NCBI RefSeq assembly: GCF_003112535.1
Contig: NZ_BEWA01000019.1
Span: 186,001-250,000 of the forward strand
Reading direction: 5' to 3'
Source: Streptomyces rishiriensis
Lineage (GTDB): Bacteria > Actinomycetota > Actinomycetes > Streptomycetales > Streptomycetaceae
DNA length: 64,000 bases
Shown: one piece after another, positions 9,309 through 17,616 of the stretch
Layout: each line of letters starts with the position of its first letter
Position numbering within the stretch: position 1 is the stretch's first letter
The notes under the pieces: generated by a model
Database searches by the model: none
What the model saw: the letters and a program-made list of their open reading frames with translations, nothing else
What the model was told of the DNA's origin: nothing
Program-made: the position numbers and the translations under genes

Positions 9309-11263
9309 GACCTGCCGGCGGGGTGCGGTGAGGTGATCACCCTGGCCGCCGCCACCTCCTGGCGGAGGGGTTCCAGGACGCTGTCGGGCGGGCCGGTCAG
9401 GTAGGTGCGGACCGGGTACAGCACGTCCGTGTCGCGCAGGCCGTCGGCCAGTTCGCGCAGTTGCAGGGTGACCTGTCCGACCTCCGCCGCCGACGGCGGT
9501 CCGGCTCCGTGTCTCACCCGGACCCGGGCCGCCGTCGTCGCGTCGACCACCCGTTCCACCGCGACGACCATCGGCCACCAGGCGGCGGCCCGGCGTCCGG
9601 TGGGCGGGGGCTCGGTCAGGGCGCGCTGGAACTCCGTGCGGACGACGGACAGGTCGCGGTAGAGACGGCGGCGCATCCGGGCGCGTTCGGCGGGGTGGAC
9701 GTCGGGGCCGAAGGCGGAGTCGACGTAGCGGGCGGTGTCGGCGACGGCGTCGGCCAGCCGGTCGCCGACCCGGGTGTGCCAGCTCTCCGGCCACAGCAGG
9801 TACCCGGCGACGAGCGCGATGCCGCAGCCGATCAGGGAGTCCACCAGGCGGGGCAGCAGGAGGGCCGTGCCCTGGTGGTTCAGGATGTCCGACAGCAGCA
9901 GGATCACCGGGGTGATCGCCGCCGTCTGGTAGCCGTATCCGCGCGGGGTCAGGGCCGGGATCAGCGGGGCGAGCAGCAGCATCGCCGCCACGTCCCACCA
10001 CCCCCGCGGGACCTGGGACAGCACCGCCGCCGCGACCACGAGGCCGGCCACCGTCCCCAGCGCCCGCAGCAGCGCCCGGGAGAACACCGAGCCGAAGTCG
10101 GGCTTCATGACGAAGGTGATGGTGAGGGCCACCCAGTAGGAGCGCGGCACCGGGACGATGGAGACCAGCACCTGGGCGAGGCCGATGCACAGGGCCAGCC
10201 GCAGACCGTAGCGCCAGGACGCGGCGGAGAGGGCGACCTCGCGGGCGGCGCGGGCGGCGCGGACCCGCAGGCCGGCCGGACGGCCGAGCCGGTCGTCGAG
10301 TCCTCGGGGGTCGAGGTCGGGGGCGGCGACCACCTCGGCGGCGTGCCGCAGGGCGTGGTCGACGGCGCGCGCGGTCTCCGTGCCGGGGCCGGGCAGCCGG
10401 AGCCCTACCGGCCCGGTGAAGCCGGTCTCCACCGCCCGCGCGAGGTGGAGGACGGCCTCGGGGACCTCCGCCGGGAGCGGCCGGCCGTTCAGATGAGCTG
10501 CGGGGGCCGCCTCCACCACCGGGGTGATGGCGTTCAACACGGCCACCAGACGGGTGAGTTCGGAGCTGCGGCCGTGGTGTCCGGTGCGGCGGGCGAGGAC
10601 GAGGTCGTAGGACTGGTTGAGCGACTGGGTGACGGTGTGCCGGGCGTCCTCGTACGCGCCGGGGACCTGGCTGCCGCAGGCGGCGAGCAGGTCGGCGACC
10701 GTGCGATAGGCGGCGGCGACCGCCGTGCGTTCCGGCACCCCGGAGCGCAACGGCCAGGCCAGCAGGGCCAGCAGCAGCACGAGCAGTCCGCCGCCGGTCA
10801 TGAGGAGCGGGGCCAGCCACCAGGGGCCGGGCAGGGCGAGACCGGCCCCCACCACGGAGTTGAGCAGGAGCAGCAGTCCCGACACGGACGCCACGGCCCC
10901 GATCGTCGAGATCATCCCGGAGAGCAGCGCGACGCCGGTGACGGCGGCCACCGCGAGCCATCCGTGCCCGTACACGGCGGATCCGAGGGTGACGCCCACC
11001 GCCCCGAACAGCTGGGGGATCGCGATGTTGAGGATCCGCATGCGGTAGGCGTCGGCGGTGTCGCCGATGACGCCGGACAGCGCGCCCATGGAGGCGATCG
11101 CACCGTAGGCGGTGTGTCCGGACGCCAGGCCGATCGCCAGCGGCAGCGCCATGGCGAGAGCGGCGCGGGCGACGGCGGGCCGGCTGACGGGGGACCGCTG
11201 GGACCGGAGGTTCCGCACCAGCCAGTCCGGAGGGGTGAGGCCGATGGGGAACGCGCGGGGCAT
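9305..11263 (-). CDS. FUSC-family inner-membrane protein
   Basis: A 652-residue membrane protein with the duplicated FUSC layout: an N-terminal block of about five helices (residues 35-185), a soluble middle of about 180 residues, a second block (about 365-505) and a soluble C-terminus. The second block contains YWVALTITFVMKPDFGSVFSRALLRALGT, typical of the YccS/aromatic-acid-exporter (AaeB-like) group. These proteins are thought to export small aromatic or lipophilic compounds, but no substrate can be read from the sequence. It converges on phoX with a 4-base overlap, and no terminator separates the two. Confidence 0.85.
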   Translation of the reverse strand: MPRAFPIGLTPPDWLVRNLRSQRSPVSRPAVARAALAMALPLAIGLASGHTAYGAIASMGALSGVIGDTADAYRMRILNIAIPQLFGAVGVTLGSAVYGHGWLAVAAVTGVALLSGMISTIGAVASVSGLLLLLNSVVGAGLALPGPWWLAPLLMTGGGLLVLLLALLAWPLRSGVPERTAVAAAYRTVADLLAACGSQVPGAYEDARHTVTQSLNQSYDLVLARRTGHHGRSSELTRLVAVLNAITPVVEAAPAAHLNGRPLPAEVPEAVLHLARAVETGFTGPVGLRLPGPGTETARAVDHALRHAAEVVAAPDLDPRGLDDRLGRPAGLRVRAARAAREVALSAASWRYGLRLALCIGLAQVLVSIVPVPRSYWVALTITFVMKPDFGSVFSRALLRALGTVAGLVVAAAVLSQVPRGWWDVAAMLLLAPLIPALTPRGYGYQTAAITPVILLLSDILNHQGTALLLPRLVDSLIGCGIALVAGYLLWPESWHTRVGDRLADAVADTARYVDSAFGPDVHPAERARMRRRLYRDLSVVRTEFQRALTEPPPTGRRAAAWWPMVVAVERVVDATTAARVRVRHGAGPPSAAEVGQVTLQLRELADGLRDTDVLYPVRTYLTGPPDSVLEPLRQEVAAARVITSPHPAGRS

Positions 11264-11332
11264 GCGCTCATTATGAGCGCCGCTCCGCTGACGGGGACAG
11301 GCGGTCGGGGCGTCGGGCCGCCAGGCGGTCGG

Positions 11333-11404
11333 GTGGCCAGGTGGCCAGGTGGCCAGGTGGCCAGGCCGTCAGGCGATGAGGCCGTCAGGTGGTCAGGTGG
11401 TCAG
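11333..11404. repeat. Short tandem repeats GTGGCCAG x4 and GTGGTCAG x2
   Basis: Four perfect 8-base copies run from 11333 to 11364 and two related copies from 11389 to 11404, with CCGTCAGG spacers. The last copy covers the stop codon of the next gene. This looks like slippage DNA. Confidence 0.85.
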
Positions 11405-12309
11405 GCGCGGATCCGTGTGGGCTCCGGGGGCGTGGGGGCCGTGGACGCCCGCCGGCCTCGCAGCCGGCGGACCACGGGGGAGCCGGGCTGGGTGAGCCAG
11501 GTCGCCGCCGCCACCGTCAGCCCGAGCGCCAGCAGCAGCCAGGACGCCGTGCGCAGGGTGGCGGTGAGCGCGTCGTAGACCGCGCCCGCGGCGGGGCGGC
11601 GGGCCTCGTCGGGCAGGTCGGCGAGGGTCAGCCGGCGGCCGACGGCGACGGCGAGTCCCAGGAACGCGCCGCCCAGGGCGGTGCCGAGGGCGGTCGCGGT
11701 GATCGCCCGCCGACGGCACGCGGCGACGGCGATGCCGGCGACCCCGAACGCGACGGCGGCCAGGGGCAGCCAGAAACCTGCGACGTCGAGCACGCGGTAA
11801 CCCTTCCGGAGTGCGGCCAGGTCGTCGGACGGGAGCAGCGCCACCCGGGTGTGCTCGACGGGCAGCCGCTCGGCGAACGGCACGTGATCGGCCGTCAGTT
11901 GACGCTTGAGGGGGGCGGTCACGGTCGCCAGGTCCACGGTGACCGGGCTGTCGTCGCCGTCGGCGCGGTCGGCGCGGTCGTCGCGGAGCGCCTTCATCAC
12001 CGCGGTGTGCGCGGCCGTGTTGCCGGCGTCCCAGGCGGTGCGGTAGGCGCGGGTCGCGGTGAACGAGCGGACCGCGTCCCGCAGGAACACGGGGTTCATC
12101 CCGGCCTCGCGCGCCACCCCGTCGCCCACCGTGTCGGCGACGGCGTCCCGCACGGCGGGGTCCGAGGCGAGCGGCGCCATCGCGGCGACGTAGCCGCGCG
12201 TGTCGGTGAGGCCGTACGCCGCCCAGGCCGCGAGCGCGCCGAACGGCACGAGCAGGCAGGACAGGGCGACGAGGACGGCCGAGAGGGCGGTCCGCAGGCT
12301 GGGGGACAC
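11401..12309 (-). CDS. Membrane protein of unknown function, four TM segments
   Basis: About 302 residues. One TM segment lies near the N-terminus (ALSAVLVALSCLLVPFGALA), followed by an extracytoplasmic domain of about 130 residues (VAAMAPLASDPAVRDAVADT onward), then three TM segments and a basic tail. The arrangement resembles Streptomyces membrane proteins whose outside domain sits between helix 1 and a terminal helical bundle; I cannot name a function. GTG at 12309 is taken as start; a TTG at 12321 is in frame. GGAGAG directly abuts the GTG, so the start is uncertain. Confidence 0.75.
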   Translation of the reverse strand: MSPSLRTALSAVLVALSCLLVPFGALAAWAAYGLTDTRGYVAAMAPLASDPAVRDAVADTVGDGVAREAGMNPVFLRDAVRSFTATRAYRTAWDAGNTAAHTAVMKALRDDRADRADGDDSPVTVDLATVTAPLKRQLTADHVPFAERLPVEHTRVALLPSDDLAALRKGYRVLDVAGFWLPLAAVAFGVAGIAVAACRRRAITATALGTALGGAFLGLAVAVGRRLTLADLPDEARRPAAGAVYDALTATLRTASWLLLALGLTVAAATWLTQPGSPVVRRLRGRRASTAPTPPEPTRIRA

Positions 12310-12560
12310 CTCTCCAGGCAACGGGTCCGGGGCGCGGAGCGCGAGCCCGTGACGGCCGTACGGGTGGCGCCCGGCCTACAGGACTCGCCCTTCCGGTGGA
12401 GGGTTCACCCGAACGGGTGTTTCCTGGTTTGGGGGGAAGCCCGGGTTCCGGGGGGGAATTCAGGAGGCCGTTCCTGCGCGCGGCGGGACGTCAGGTACCT
12501 CGTCGGGCGGCCGGGAGTTGATCGTCCTCGGTCGGCCGGTGAGTGGAGGGATGAGGGAAC
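12310..12560. other. Gene-free stretch upstream of the membrane protein
   Basis: About 250 bases with no convincing reading frame on either strand. It holds a short hairpin (ACCCGAACGGGT near 12408) and G-runs on the plus strand. It presumably carries the promoter of the minus-strand gene starting at 12309, but no clear -10/-35 pair was found. Confidence 0.4.
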
Positions 12561-12595
12561 GCACGGGCCCCGGCGCGAACCGCCGGGGTCCGTGC
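12561..12595 (-). terminator. Terminator of the small membrane protein gene
   Basis: GCACGGGCCCCGGCG pairs with CGCCGGGGTCCGTGC (15 bp, one G-U) around a 5-base loop, 16 bases after the stop at 12612. Confidence 0.7.
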
Positions 12596-12611
12596 GGCGG
12601 AACCGCCGGAG

Positions 12612-13058
12612 TCAGCGGATGCGGTGTCCCGCCGCGTCCTCGTGCGTGTAGTAGCGGAAGAACAGGACGACGAAGGTGGCCGCCCCCACGACCAGCCCCA
12701 TCCCCGTGGAGCGCAGGATGCTCGCGTCGGTCTGGCCGTAGAGGAAGCCCATCGCGCAGCCGGCGAACACCGCCCACAGCAGGGCGTGCAGCTCGCGCCG
12801 CATATGGGGGGCGAGCGCGTGGACGCCGGTCCACAGCGCGGCGAACACGAGCGCGCTCACGAAGCCGAGCAGGATGTTCCAGCCCGTGATGGGCCCGCCG
12901 GAACGGTTGTTGGCCGCCACCCAGTAGCCGTAGACGAGCCCCAGGGCCGAGGCCGTGGCCCAGCTCGCGATCCGGTGGGTCCGTTCGCTGAACAGGTCGG
13001 GCGTCCGGGATCGCGCGGAAGCGGTCCGCAGTCCCGACGCCGGTGCCGCATGAGCCAT
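12612..13058 (-). CDS. Small integral membrane protein, four TM helices
   Basis: A 148-residue protein whose N-terminal 33 residues are soluble and basic. Four hydrophobic helices follow (ASWATASALGLVYGYWVAA, GWNILLGFVSALVFAALWTG, LLWAVFAGCAMGFLYGQ, GMGLVVGAATFVVLFFRYY), then the short tail THEDAAGHRIR. No family function is known to me. ATG at 13058 has GAGAGGAG upstream. The gene is divergent from the SpoIIE-type phosphatase at 13194, with a 135-base shared upstream region. Confidence 0.8.
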   Translation of the reverse strand: MAHAAPASGLRTASARSRTPDLFSERTHRIASWATASALGLVYGYWVAANNRSGGPITGWNILLGFVSALVFAALWTGVHALAPHMRRELHALLWAVFAGCAMGFLYGQTDASILRSTGMGLVVGAATFVVLFFRYYTHEDAAGHRIR

Positions 13059-13193
13059 GAGAGCGCTCCTCTCTCTCCTCGCCCCCGGCTTCCAGGTCAC
13101 ACCCCGGCCGCTGCCGTGGCAAGTCGGATGACGCGAATTCCCGGATGCGGACGCCCGGATGCGGAGGCCGCCCGCCCGTGTTTCGCTGACCTC

Positions 13194-14420
13194 ATGGAGT
13201 CCCGCGGTCACGGCCTGCTCGACCGCCGTCCGCGGAGCGGGCCCAGGGACGTCCTGCAGCGCCACCAACTGCTGCGGATCCGGGGCCGCAGCGTCACCTG
13301 GCTGGTGCCGCTCGGCGTGCTCGCGGCCATCTCCTACGCCGACTTCAACACCACCGGCGAGTTCCGCATCGTCTCGTGGTGCGTGTTCGTCTCCGCGATC
13401 GCCGCCGCGCTGTGCGGGGTGTGGACGACGGCGCTGTTCGCGGTGCTCGCCCTGGTCACCTACGTCCTCAGCGACGCCGCCTGGCCCTCGGAGTACCGGG
13501 AGGGCCCGGCGGACTTCGTCCTCGTCCTCGTCGGCGGCGTCCTGTCCGTGCTGGCCGCGTCGGTCCGGGTGCGCGGGGAGCGGCGGATGCTGCACATCAT
13601 GCGCATCGCCGAGACCACGCGCCGTACGGTCCTGCGTCCGCTGCCGCCGCGCTGGGGCGGCCTCGACCACGCGGCCGTCTACCTCGCCGCCGACGCCGAC
13701 GCCCGCATGGGCGGCGACTTCTACGACATCCAGCCCGGCCCGCACGGCACGCGCGTCCTCCTCGGCGACGTGCAGGGCAAGGGGCTGGGCGCGGTGGAGG
13801 CCGCGGCCGCGCTGCTGGGCACGTTCCGCGAGGCCGCCTACCACGAGAGGGACCTGGTGACCGTGGCCGCCCGTCTGGAGACGCGGATGCGGCGGCATCG
13901 TGCGCACACCGTGGCCCTCGGCCGGGCGGACGGCGACCGGTTCGCCACCGCCGTGCTGATCGGTTTCCCCCCGGCCGCGGCCGGGGACGCCGGGCCGGGC
14001 ACGGTCGAGCTGATCGGGTTCGGGCACGAGCCGCCGCTCGCGGTCGGCGGCGAGCGGGGCGTGCGGACGCTGCCGCACGGCGGCGGGCTCCCGCTGGGGC
14101 TCGGCGAGCTGGCCGGGCAGGACGGGCCGCCGCCGGTGCTGCGGGTGCCGGTCGCCGCCGGTGAGACGCTGCTGCTGGTCACCGACGGGGTGACCGAGGC
14201 CCGGGACGGCGCCGGGGAGTTCTATCCGCTCACCGAGGAGGTCGCGGCGGCGGTCGCCCGCGATCCGCGCACGGCCGAGCCCGGCCGCCTGGTGGGCTTC
14301 GTACGGGACGGCACGCTGCGGCACTGCGGGGGCCGCCTCGCCGACGACACGACCGTGTTCGCCGTGCGCCGCGCCGCGGGCGGCGACGAAGGCCCCGTAG
14401 GGGGACGTTTGCGGTCCTGA
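13194..14420 (+). CDS. Membrane-bound SpoIIE/PP2C-type serine phosphatase
   Basis: A 408-residue protein with four N-terminal TM helices (about residues 35-130), a short helical linker, and a SpoIIE-type PP2C phosphatase domain. Family motifs include MGGDFYDIQ (metal-binding Asp), LLGDVQGKGLGAVEAAA (second metal Asp), LLLVTDGVTEARD and DDTTVFAV. In Streptomyces such enzymes dephosphorylate anti-anti-sigma factors, so this one probably links a membrane signal to a sigma-factor partner switch. No sensor PAS/GAF or HATPase domain is present. ATG at 13194 is the first reasonable start but has no good ribosome binding site. Confidence 0.9.
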   Translation: MESRGHGLLDRRPRSGPRDVLQRHQLLRIRGRSVTWLVPLGVLAAISYADFNTTGEFRIVSWCVFVSAIAAALCGVWTTALFAVLALVTYVLSDAAWPSEYREGPADFVLVLVGGVLSVLAASVRVRGERRMLHIMRIAETTRRTVLRPLPPRWGGLDHAAVYLAADADARMGGDFYDIQPGPHGTRVLLGDVQGKGLGAVEAAAALLGTFREAAYHERDLVTVAARLETRMRRHRAHTVALGRADGDRFATAVLIGFPPAAAGDAGPGTVELIGFGHEPPLAVGGERGVRTLPHGGGLPLGLGELAGQDGPPPVLRVPVAAGETLLLVTDGVTEARDGAGEFYPLTEEVAAAVARDPRTAEPGRLVGFVRDGTLRHCGGRLADDTTVFAVRRAAGGDEGPVGGRLRS

Positions 14421-14484
14421 AGGCCCCCCTTCGCAGCAGCAGCGGTTACGGTGCTGACGTACGTGATCGACAGAGGGAGGGGCC

Positions 14485-15702
14485 ATGCGGGAGGGGATCA
14501 TGCCGGGAACGGTGCTGCTGCTCGCGGCCTCGCCCATGGGCAAGGGGTGTCTGGTCGACGCGGCCTCCGTGCTCCCCGTGCTGGCGGCCGTGCCGCCCGC
14601 CGTGCTGGCCGGCGCCGACACCGCGAACGTCGTCGAGCTCGCCGATCCGCTCGAGCCGCAGGCGGTGCTGACCCGGTTGCGGGCCGCCGCGGCCGCGCCC
14701 GGCCCGCTGACCGTGTACGTCGCCGGCCAGCTCCAGCTCGACCGTCGTCAGCGGCTGCCGCATCTCGCGCTGGCGCGCACGACGCCGTCCACCGTGCGCT
14801 ACACGGCGTTCCCCTGGCACTGGTTCCGGGAGGAGCTGCGGCTGCGGCCGGCCGGGGCGACGACGGTCCTGCTGGACCTGCACGCCGACGCCGAGACATG
14901 GGAGTGGCTGCGGGGCAACGTCCTGGACTGCGGACCCGCGGTGACCGTGTACGGGAGGGTCGCGCCGCCGGCCGGACGCGGGCGGCGGGCGGTCGCCGCA
15001 CCCTCGTACATGAAGGCGATGGCGACGATACTGCGCAGCGGTGGGCGGCCGGCGCTCGAGCAGCTGCACCAGATGGCGACGGCCCGGATCGCCGGCGACG
15101 GCGAGACGGGAGACCTCGTCCTGCACGCCCCCGCCGACCTCCGCCACGCCCCCGCCGACCTCGTCTCCCACGCGCCCGCCGGCCGCGTCCCCCACGCCCC
15201 CGCCGAACACGTGACGCCGACGCCTGCCGACCCCGTCCGGCCCTTCCCCGAGCAGCCGTTGCCCGCCCCGGCCCACCCCGGCGATCCGCACGCCGACATC
15301 TCCGCCGCTGTCCGGTCGGGCCGGCACGCGGACGCCGACGCGCTCGCCGCGCGGTGGGAGCAGGCTGCCGTCGTGGCGCACGGAGCCGGCTCCGAGGAGG
15401 CGTTGCACTGGGCCGAGGTGCGGGCGGACCTGGCGATGTTCGCGGGGGACGCCGCGGGCAGCTGCCGTATCTGGATGGCGGTCGCCGCCGCACGGCTGGA
15501 CGCCGGTCAGCCGGCGGACGCGCCTGCCGTGGAGGCGGCCGTGGACCGGGCGCACCACCAGTGGGGGCGGATCGGCAGCGCGGCCCGCGCCCGTGAGCTG
15601 GGGTCGGCGCTCGCCCGGTTGCGCGGCCGGGTGCCCGGCCGCCACGAGGGCGCGCTGGACCACGTCCAGGAACAGCTGCGGCAGTTGCAGACCCAGGGGT
15701 GA
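14485..15702 (+). CDS. Protein with a degenerate caspase-like N-terminal fold and Ala/Pro repeats
   Basis: A 405-residue cytoplasmic protein. Residues 6-165 follow a caspase-like alpha/beta order: VLLLAASPMGKG; LTVYVAGQLQLD where active members have Y-x-G-H-G; then TTVLLDLHADAETW where active members have D-x-C-x-S. Both catalytic residues are therefore missing (Gln for His, Leu for Cys). Residues about 212-260 hold HAPADLRHAPADL-type repeats. The last 120 residues are helical and end in QEQLRQLQTQG. ATG at 14485 follows GAGGGAGGGG; a second ATG at 14500 is also well placed. The caspase assignment is inference from strand order only. The next genes are a regulator and its divergent peptide. 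Confidence 0.7.
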   Translation: MREGIMPGTVLLLAASPMGKGCLVDAASVLPVLAAVPPAVLAGADTANVVELADPLEPQAVLTRLRAAAAAPGPLTVYVAGQLQLDRRQRLPHLALARTTPSTVRYTAFPWHWFREELRLRPAGATTVLLDLHADAETWEWLRGNVLDCGPAVTVYGRVAPPAGRGRRAVAAPSYMKAMATILRSGGRPALEQLHQMATARIAGDGETGDLVLHAPADLRHAPADLVSHAPAGRVPHAPAEHVTPTPADPVRPFPEQPLPAPAHPGDPHADISAAVRSGRHADADALAARWEQAAVVAHGAGSEEALHWAEVRADLAMFAGDAAGSCRIWMAVAAARLDAGQPADAPAVEAAVDRAHHQWGRIGSAARARELGSALARLRGRVPGRHEGALDHVQEQLRQLQTQG

Positions 15703-15772
15703 CCGGGCGGCGCGGGCCGGCTGTCCCGGTGCGGCGCCTGCGGAGTCGCCGGCCTCGGCGGCGTCGGTGACG

Positions 15773-15943
15773 TCAGTGGCGTTCCGCAGTGTCGTGCCGG
15801 ATGACGGGGGCGGACGGAGCGCTGCCGGAGGCCGTGGCCGGGCCCGCGTTGGCCGCGGTGACCAGCGCCGTCACGGTCAGCACGGCCGCGGCGACGGCCC
15901 TGACACAGCGCGTGGAAGGGCGTGCGGAGATGCGTCCGGACAC
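15773..15943 (-). CDS. Small secreted peptide, 56 residues, divergent from the XRE-TPR regulator
   Basis: A GTG start (cac at 15941-15943) is preceded by GAGGT at good spacing, and the frame runs to a TGA at 15773. The product has a textbook signal peptide: a basic start with six Arg/Cys-flanked polar residues (MSGRISARPSTRCVR), an 18-residue Ala/Val/Leu core ending in TAANA, and a short mature part starting GPATAS and ending APVIRHDTAERH. The mature peptide would be about 23 residues, with no Cys and no membrane segment. Codon-third-position G/C is high throughout. It is transcribed away from the TPR regulator across a palindromic operator. A role as exported signal for that regulator is inference. 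Confidence 0.7.
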   Translation of the reverse strand: MSGRISARPSTRCVRAVAAAVLTVTALVTAANAGPATASGSAPSAPVIRHDTAERH

Positions 15944-15989
15944 GGCTACCTCGCAACGTCGGCGACTGCGATACTCACGTCAGCCAGCT

Positions 15990-16017
15990 GTTAAGCGTGC
16001 TTAACTCACTGTTTAAC
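15990..16017. promoter_or_regulatory. Palindromic operator between the peptide gene and the XRE-TPR regulator
   Basis: GTTAAGC-GT-GCTTAAC is a perfect 7-bp inverted repeat at 15990-16005, followed by a third related half-site GTTTAAC at 16011-16017. This AT-rich island overlaps the most likely promoters in both directions; a plus-strand -10 such as TAACCT at 16014-16019 sits inside it. The regulator encoded next door is the natural candidate binder. Confidence 0.65.
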
Positions 16018-16073
16018 CTAGGGGCTGGGCCAGTCCGACGGCAAGAGGCACAGGGCGAGTTGGGGGGGCCGGC

Positions 16074-17417
16074 GTGGCAGAGCGGGACGAACCAGAGGTC
16101 GTCGGGCGTCGGGTGCAGCGCATGCGCGTCGAACGAGGGCTCACCCAGCGGCAGTTGGCCGAGCCGACCTACACCCCCGCCTATGTCTCCACGCTGGAGG
16201 CCGGCCGCGTGCGGCCCTCCGACGAGGCCCTCAGGCACATCGCGGGGCGGCTCGGCGTCGACTTCGAGGAACTGGCCACCGGCCGGCCCGCCCGGCTCGT
16301 CACCGACCTGCGGCTGCGCCTCACCGAGGCCCAGCGGGCGCTGGCCACCGGGGAGGCCGAGGAGGCGACCCGGCAGTACACCGCGCTCCTCGCGGAGGCC
16401 GAGGAGCACGGGCTGGCCGCGGAGGAGGCCACCGCGCTGCTCGGCCTCGGGGAGTGCGGCATCGACGCCGGAGACCTGGACACGGCCCGGCGCTGCTTCG
16501 AGCGGGCCGAGCGGCGGCTCGCCGACGCCCCGCTGCCGGCCCGCGTCCCCGCCCTGCGCGGCCGGGCCGTCGCCCACTACCTCGCGGGCGAACTCCGCTA
16601 CGCCGTCTACCTGCTGGAGTCCACGCTCGACGAGCTCAACCGGGGCGGGCTGCACGACCCCGACGCGCTGCTGCTCCTGTACGCCTCCGTCATCGGTCCG
16701 TACATGGACATGGGGGCCGCGGCCCGTGCCGCCCAGGCGGCCGAGTTCGCCCTCGCCCTCGCGCCCCGGGTCGGCGACCCGGCCCTCGTGGCGCGGATGC
16801 ACCGGTCCGTCGCCCGGACCCTCCTCGCCGAGGGCCGCCTCGCGGAAGCCGACGCCTCGCTGGCCAAGGCCGCCGAGCTCTACCGCCAGCTCCAGTTGCG
16901 CACCGAGCTCGCCAACTGCCACTGGATGCGCGGCTACGTCTATGCCCAGAACGGCGAACTGGAACGCGCGGAGCAGGAGTTGAGGCAGGCGCAGGCCATG
17001 CACTCCGCGCAGCGCGCCGCCCTCTACAGCAGTCAGGTCACCGTCGAGCTGGCGGACGTGCTGCACCGCAGGGGCAGGTCGCAGGAGGCGGCCGCGCTGC
17101 TGCACGGGGTGCTCGGGGACCTGTCCTCCGAGCGGGGGGCCGTGCACTCGGCCGGCGCCCACCGGCTGCTCGGCATCATCGCCGAGGACGCGCGGGACAC
17201 GGAGGCGGCCGAGGAGCACTACGTGCGGGCGCTCAGTCTGCTGGAGCGGGCGGGGGCGGCGGGCGACCTCGCCGATCTGTGCCGGATGCTGGGCGACCTG
17301 CTGCGGCGTACGGGGCGGGTCGAGGCGGCGCTGGACGCGTACCGCACGGGCCTCGGGCACCGTACGGCGCCGGGGTCGACGACCCTGGGTCCGGCCCCGG
17401 CCCAGCCCCCGCTGTAG
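16074..17417 (+). CDS. XRE-family regulator with C-terminal TPR array
   Basis: A 447-residue DNA-binding regulator. Residues 8-65 are an XRE helix-turn-helix (GRRVQRMRVERGLTQRQLAE, then YVSTLEAGRVRPSDEALRHI). The remaining 370 residues are tetratricopeptide helices (examples: EEATALLGLGECGIDAGDL, AEQELRQAQAMHSAQRAAL, EEHYVRALSLLERAGAAGDL). This layout equals that of RRNPP-type peptide receptors of Firmicutes such as NprR, and of many uncharacterised actinobacterial regulators. GTG at 16074 follows a G-rich stretch (GTTGGGGGGG). Autoregulation through the palindrome at 15990 is likely. The neighbouring secreted peptide makes peptide sensing plausible, but that is inference. Confidence 0.9.
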   Translation: MAERDEPEVVGRRVQRMRVERGLTQRQLAEPTYTPAYVSTLEAGRVRPSDEALRHIAGRLGVDFEELATGRPARLVTDLRLRLTEAQRALATGEAEEATRQYTALLAEAEEHGLAAEEATALLGLGECGIDAGDLDTARRCFERAERRLADAPLPARVPALRGRAVAHYLAGELRYAVYLLESTLDELNRGGLHDPDALLLLYASVIGPYMDMGAAARAAQAAEFALALAPRVGDPALVARMHRSVARTLLAEGRLAEADASLAKAAELYRQLQLRTELANCHWMRGYVYAQNGELERAEQELRQAQAMHSAQRAALYSSQVTVELADVLHRRGRSQEAAALLHGVLGDLSSERGAVHSAGAHRLLGIIAEDARDTEAAEEHYVRALSLLERAGAAGDLADLCRMLGDLLRRTGRVEAALDAYRTGLGHRTAPGSTTLGPAPAQPPL

Positions 17418-17460
17418 ACCTCGCCGCCCCGCTCCTCTCCACGCCCGCCGTTCTCCTCCC

Positions 17461-17550
17461 GGGCCGTCGGCTTTCGGGCTGCCGGTTTTCGGGCCGTCGG
17501 TTTCCGGGCTGCCGGTTTCCGGGCCGTCGGTTTTCGGGCTGCCGGTTCCC
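17461..17550. repeat. Three tandem copies of a 30-base unit
   Basis: Units start at 17461, 17491 and 17521. Each reads GGGCCGTCGG-(c/t)TTTCGGGCT-GCCGGTTTTC with two or three substitutions. They lie between the XRE-TPR and GAF-ANTAR genes. Each unit has internal dyad character (GCCGTCGG.. GCTGCCGG), but no promoter or coding role is visible. Confidence 0.9.
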
Positions 17551-17616
17551 GCGCCGGGGGCGGGGTACCCGGCAGCTCGTCGGAGGTGGACGTGCCCCGT
17601 CACGGAGGTGAGGGCC

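Noticed and set aside
15789-16004. Plus-strand 71-codon frame over the peptide gene
   Set aside because: No ribosome binding site, poor codon-position signal, and it crosses the palindromic operator; the minus-strand peptide fits better.
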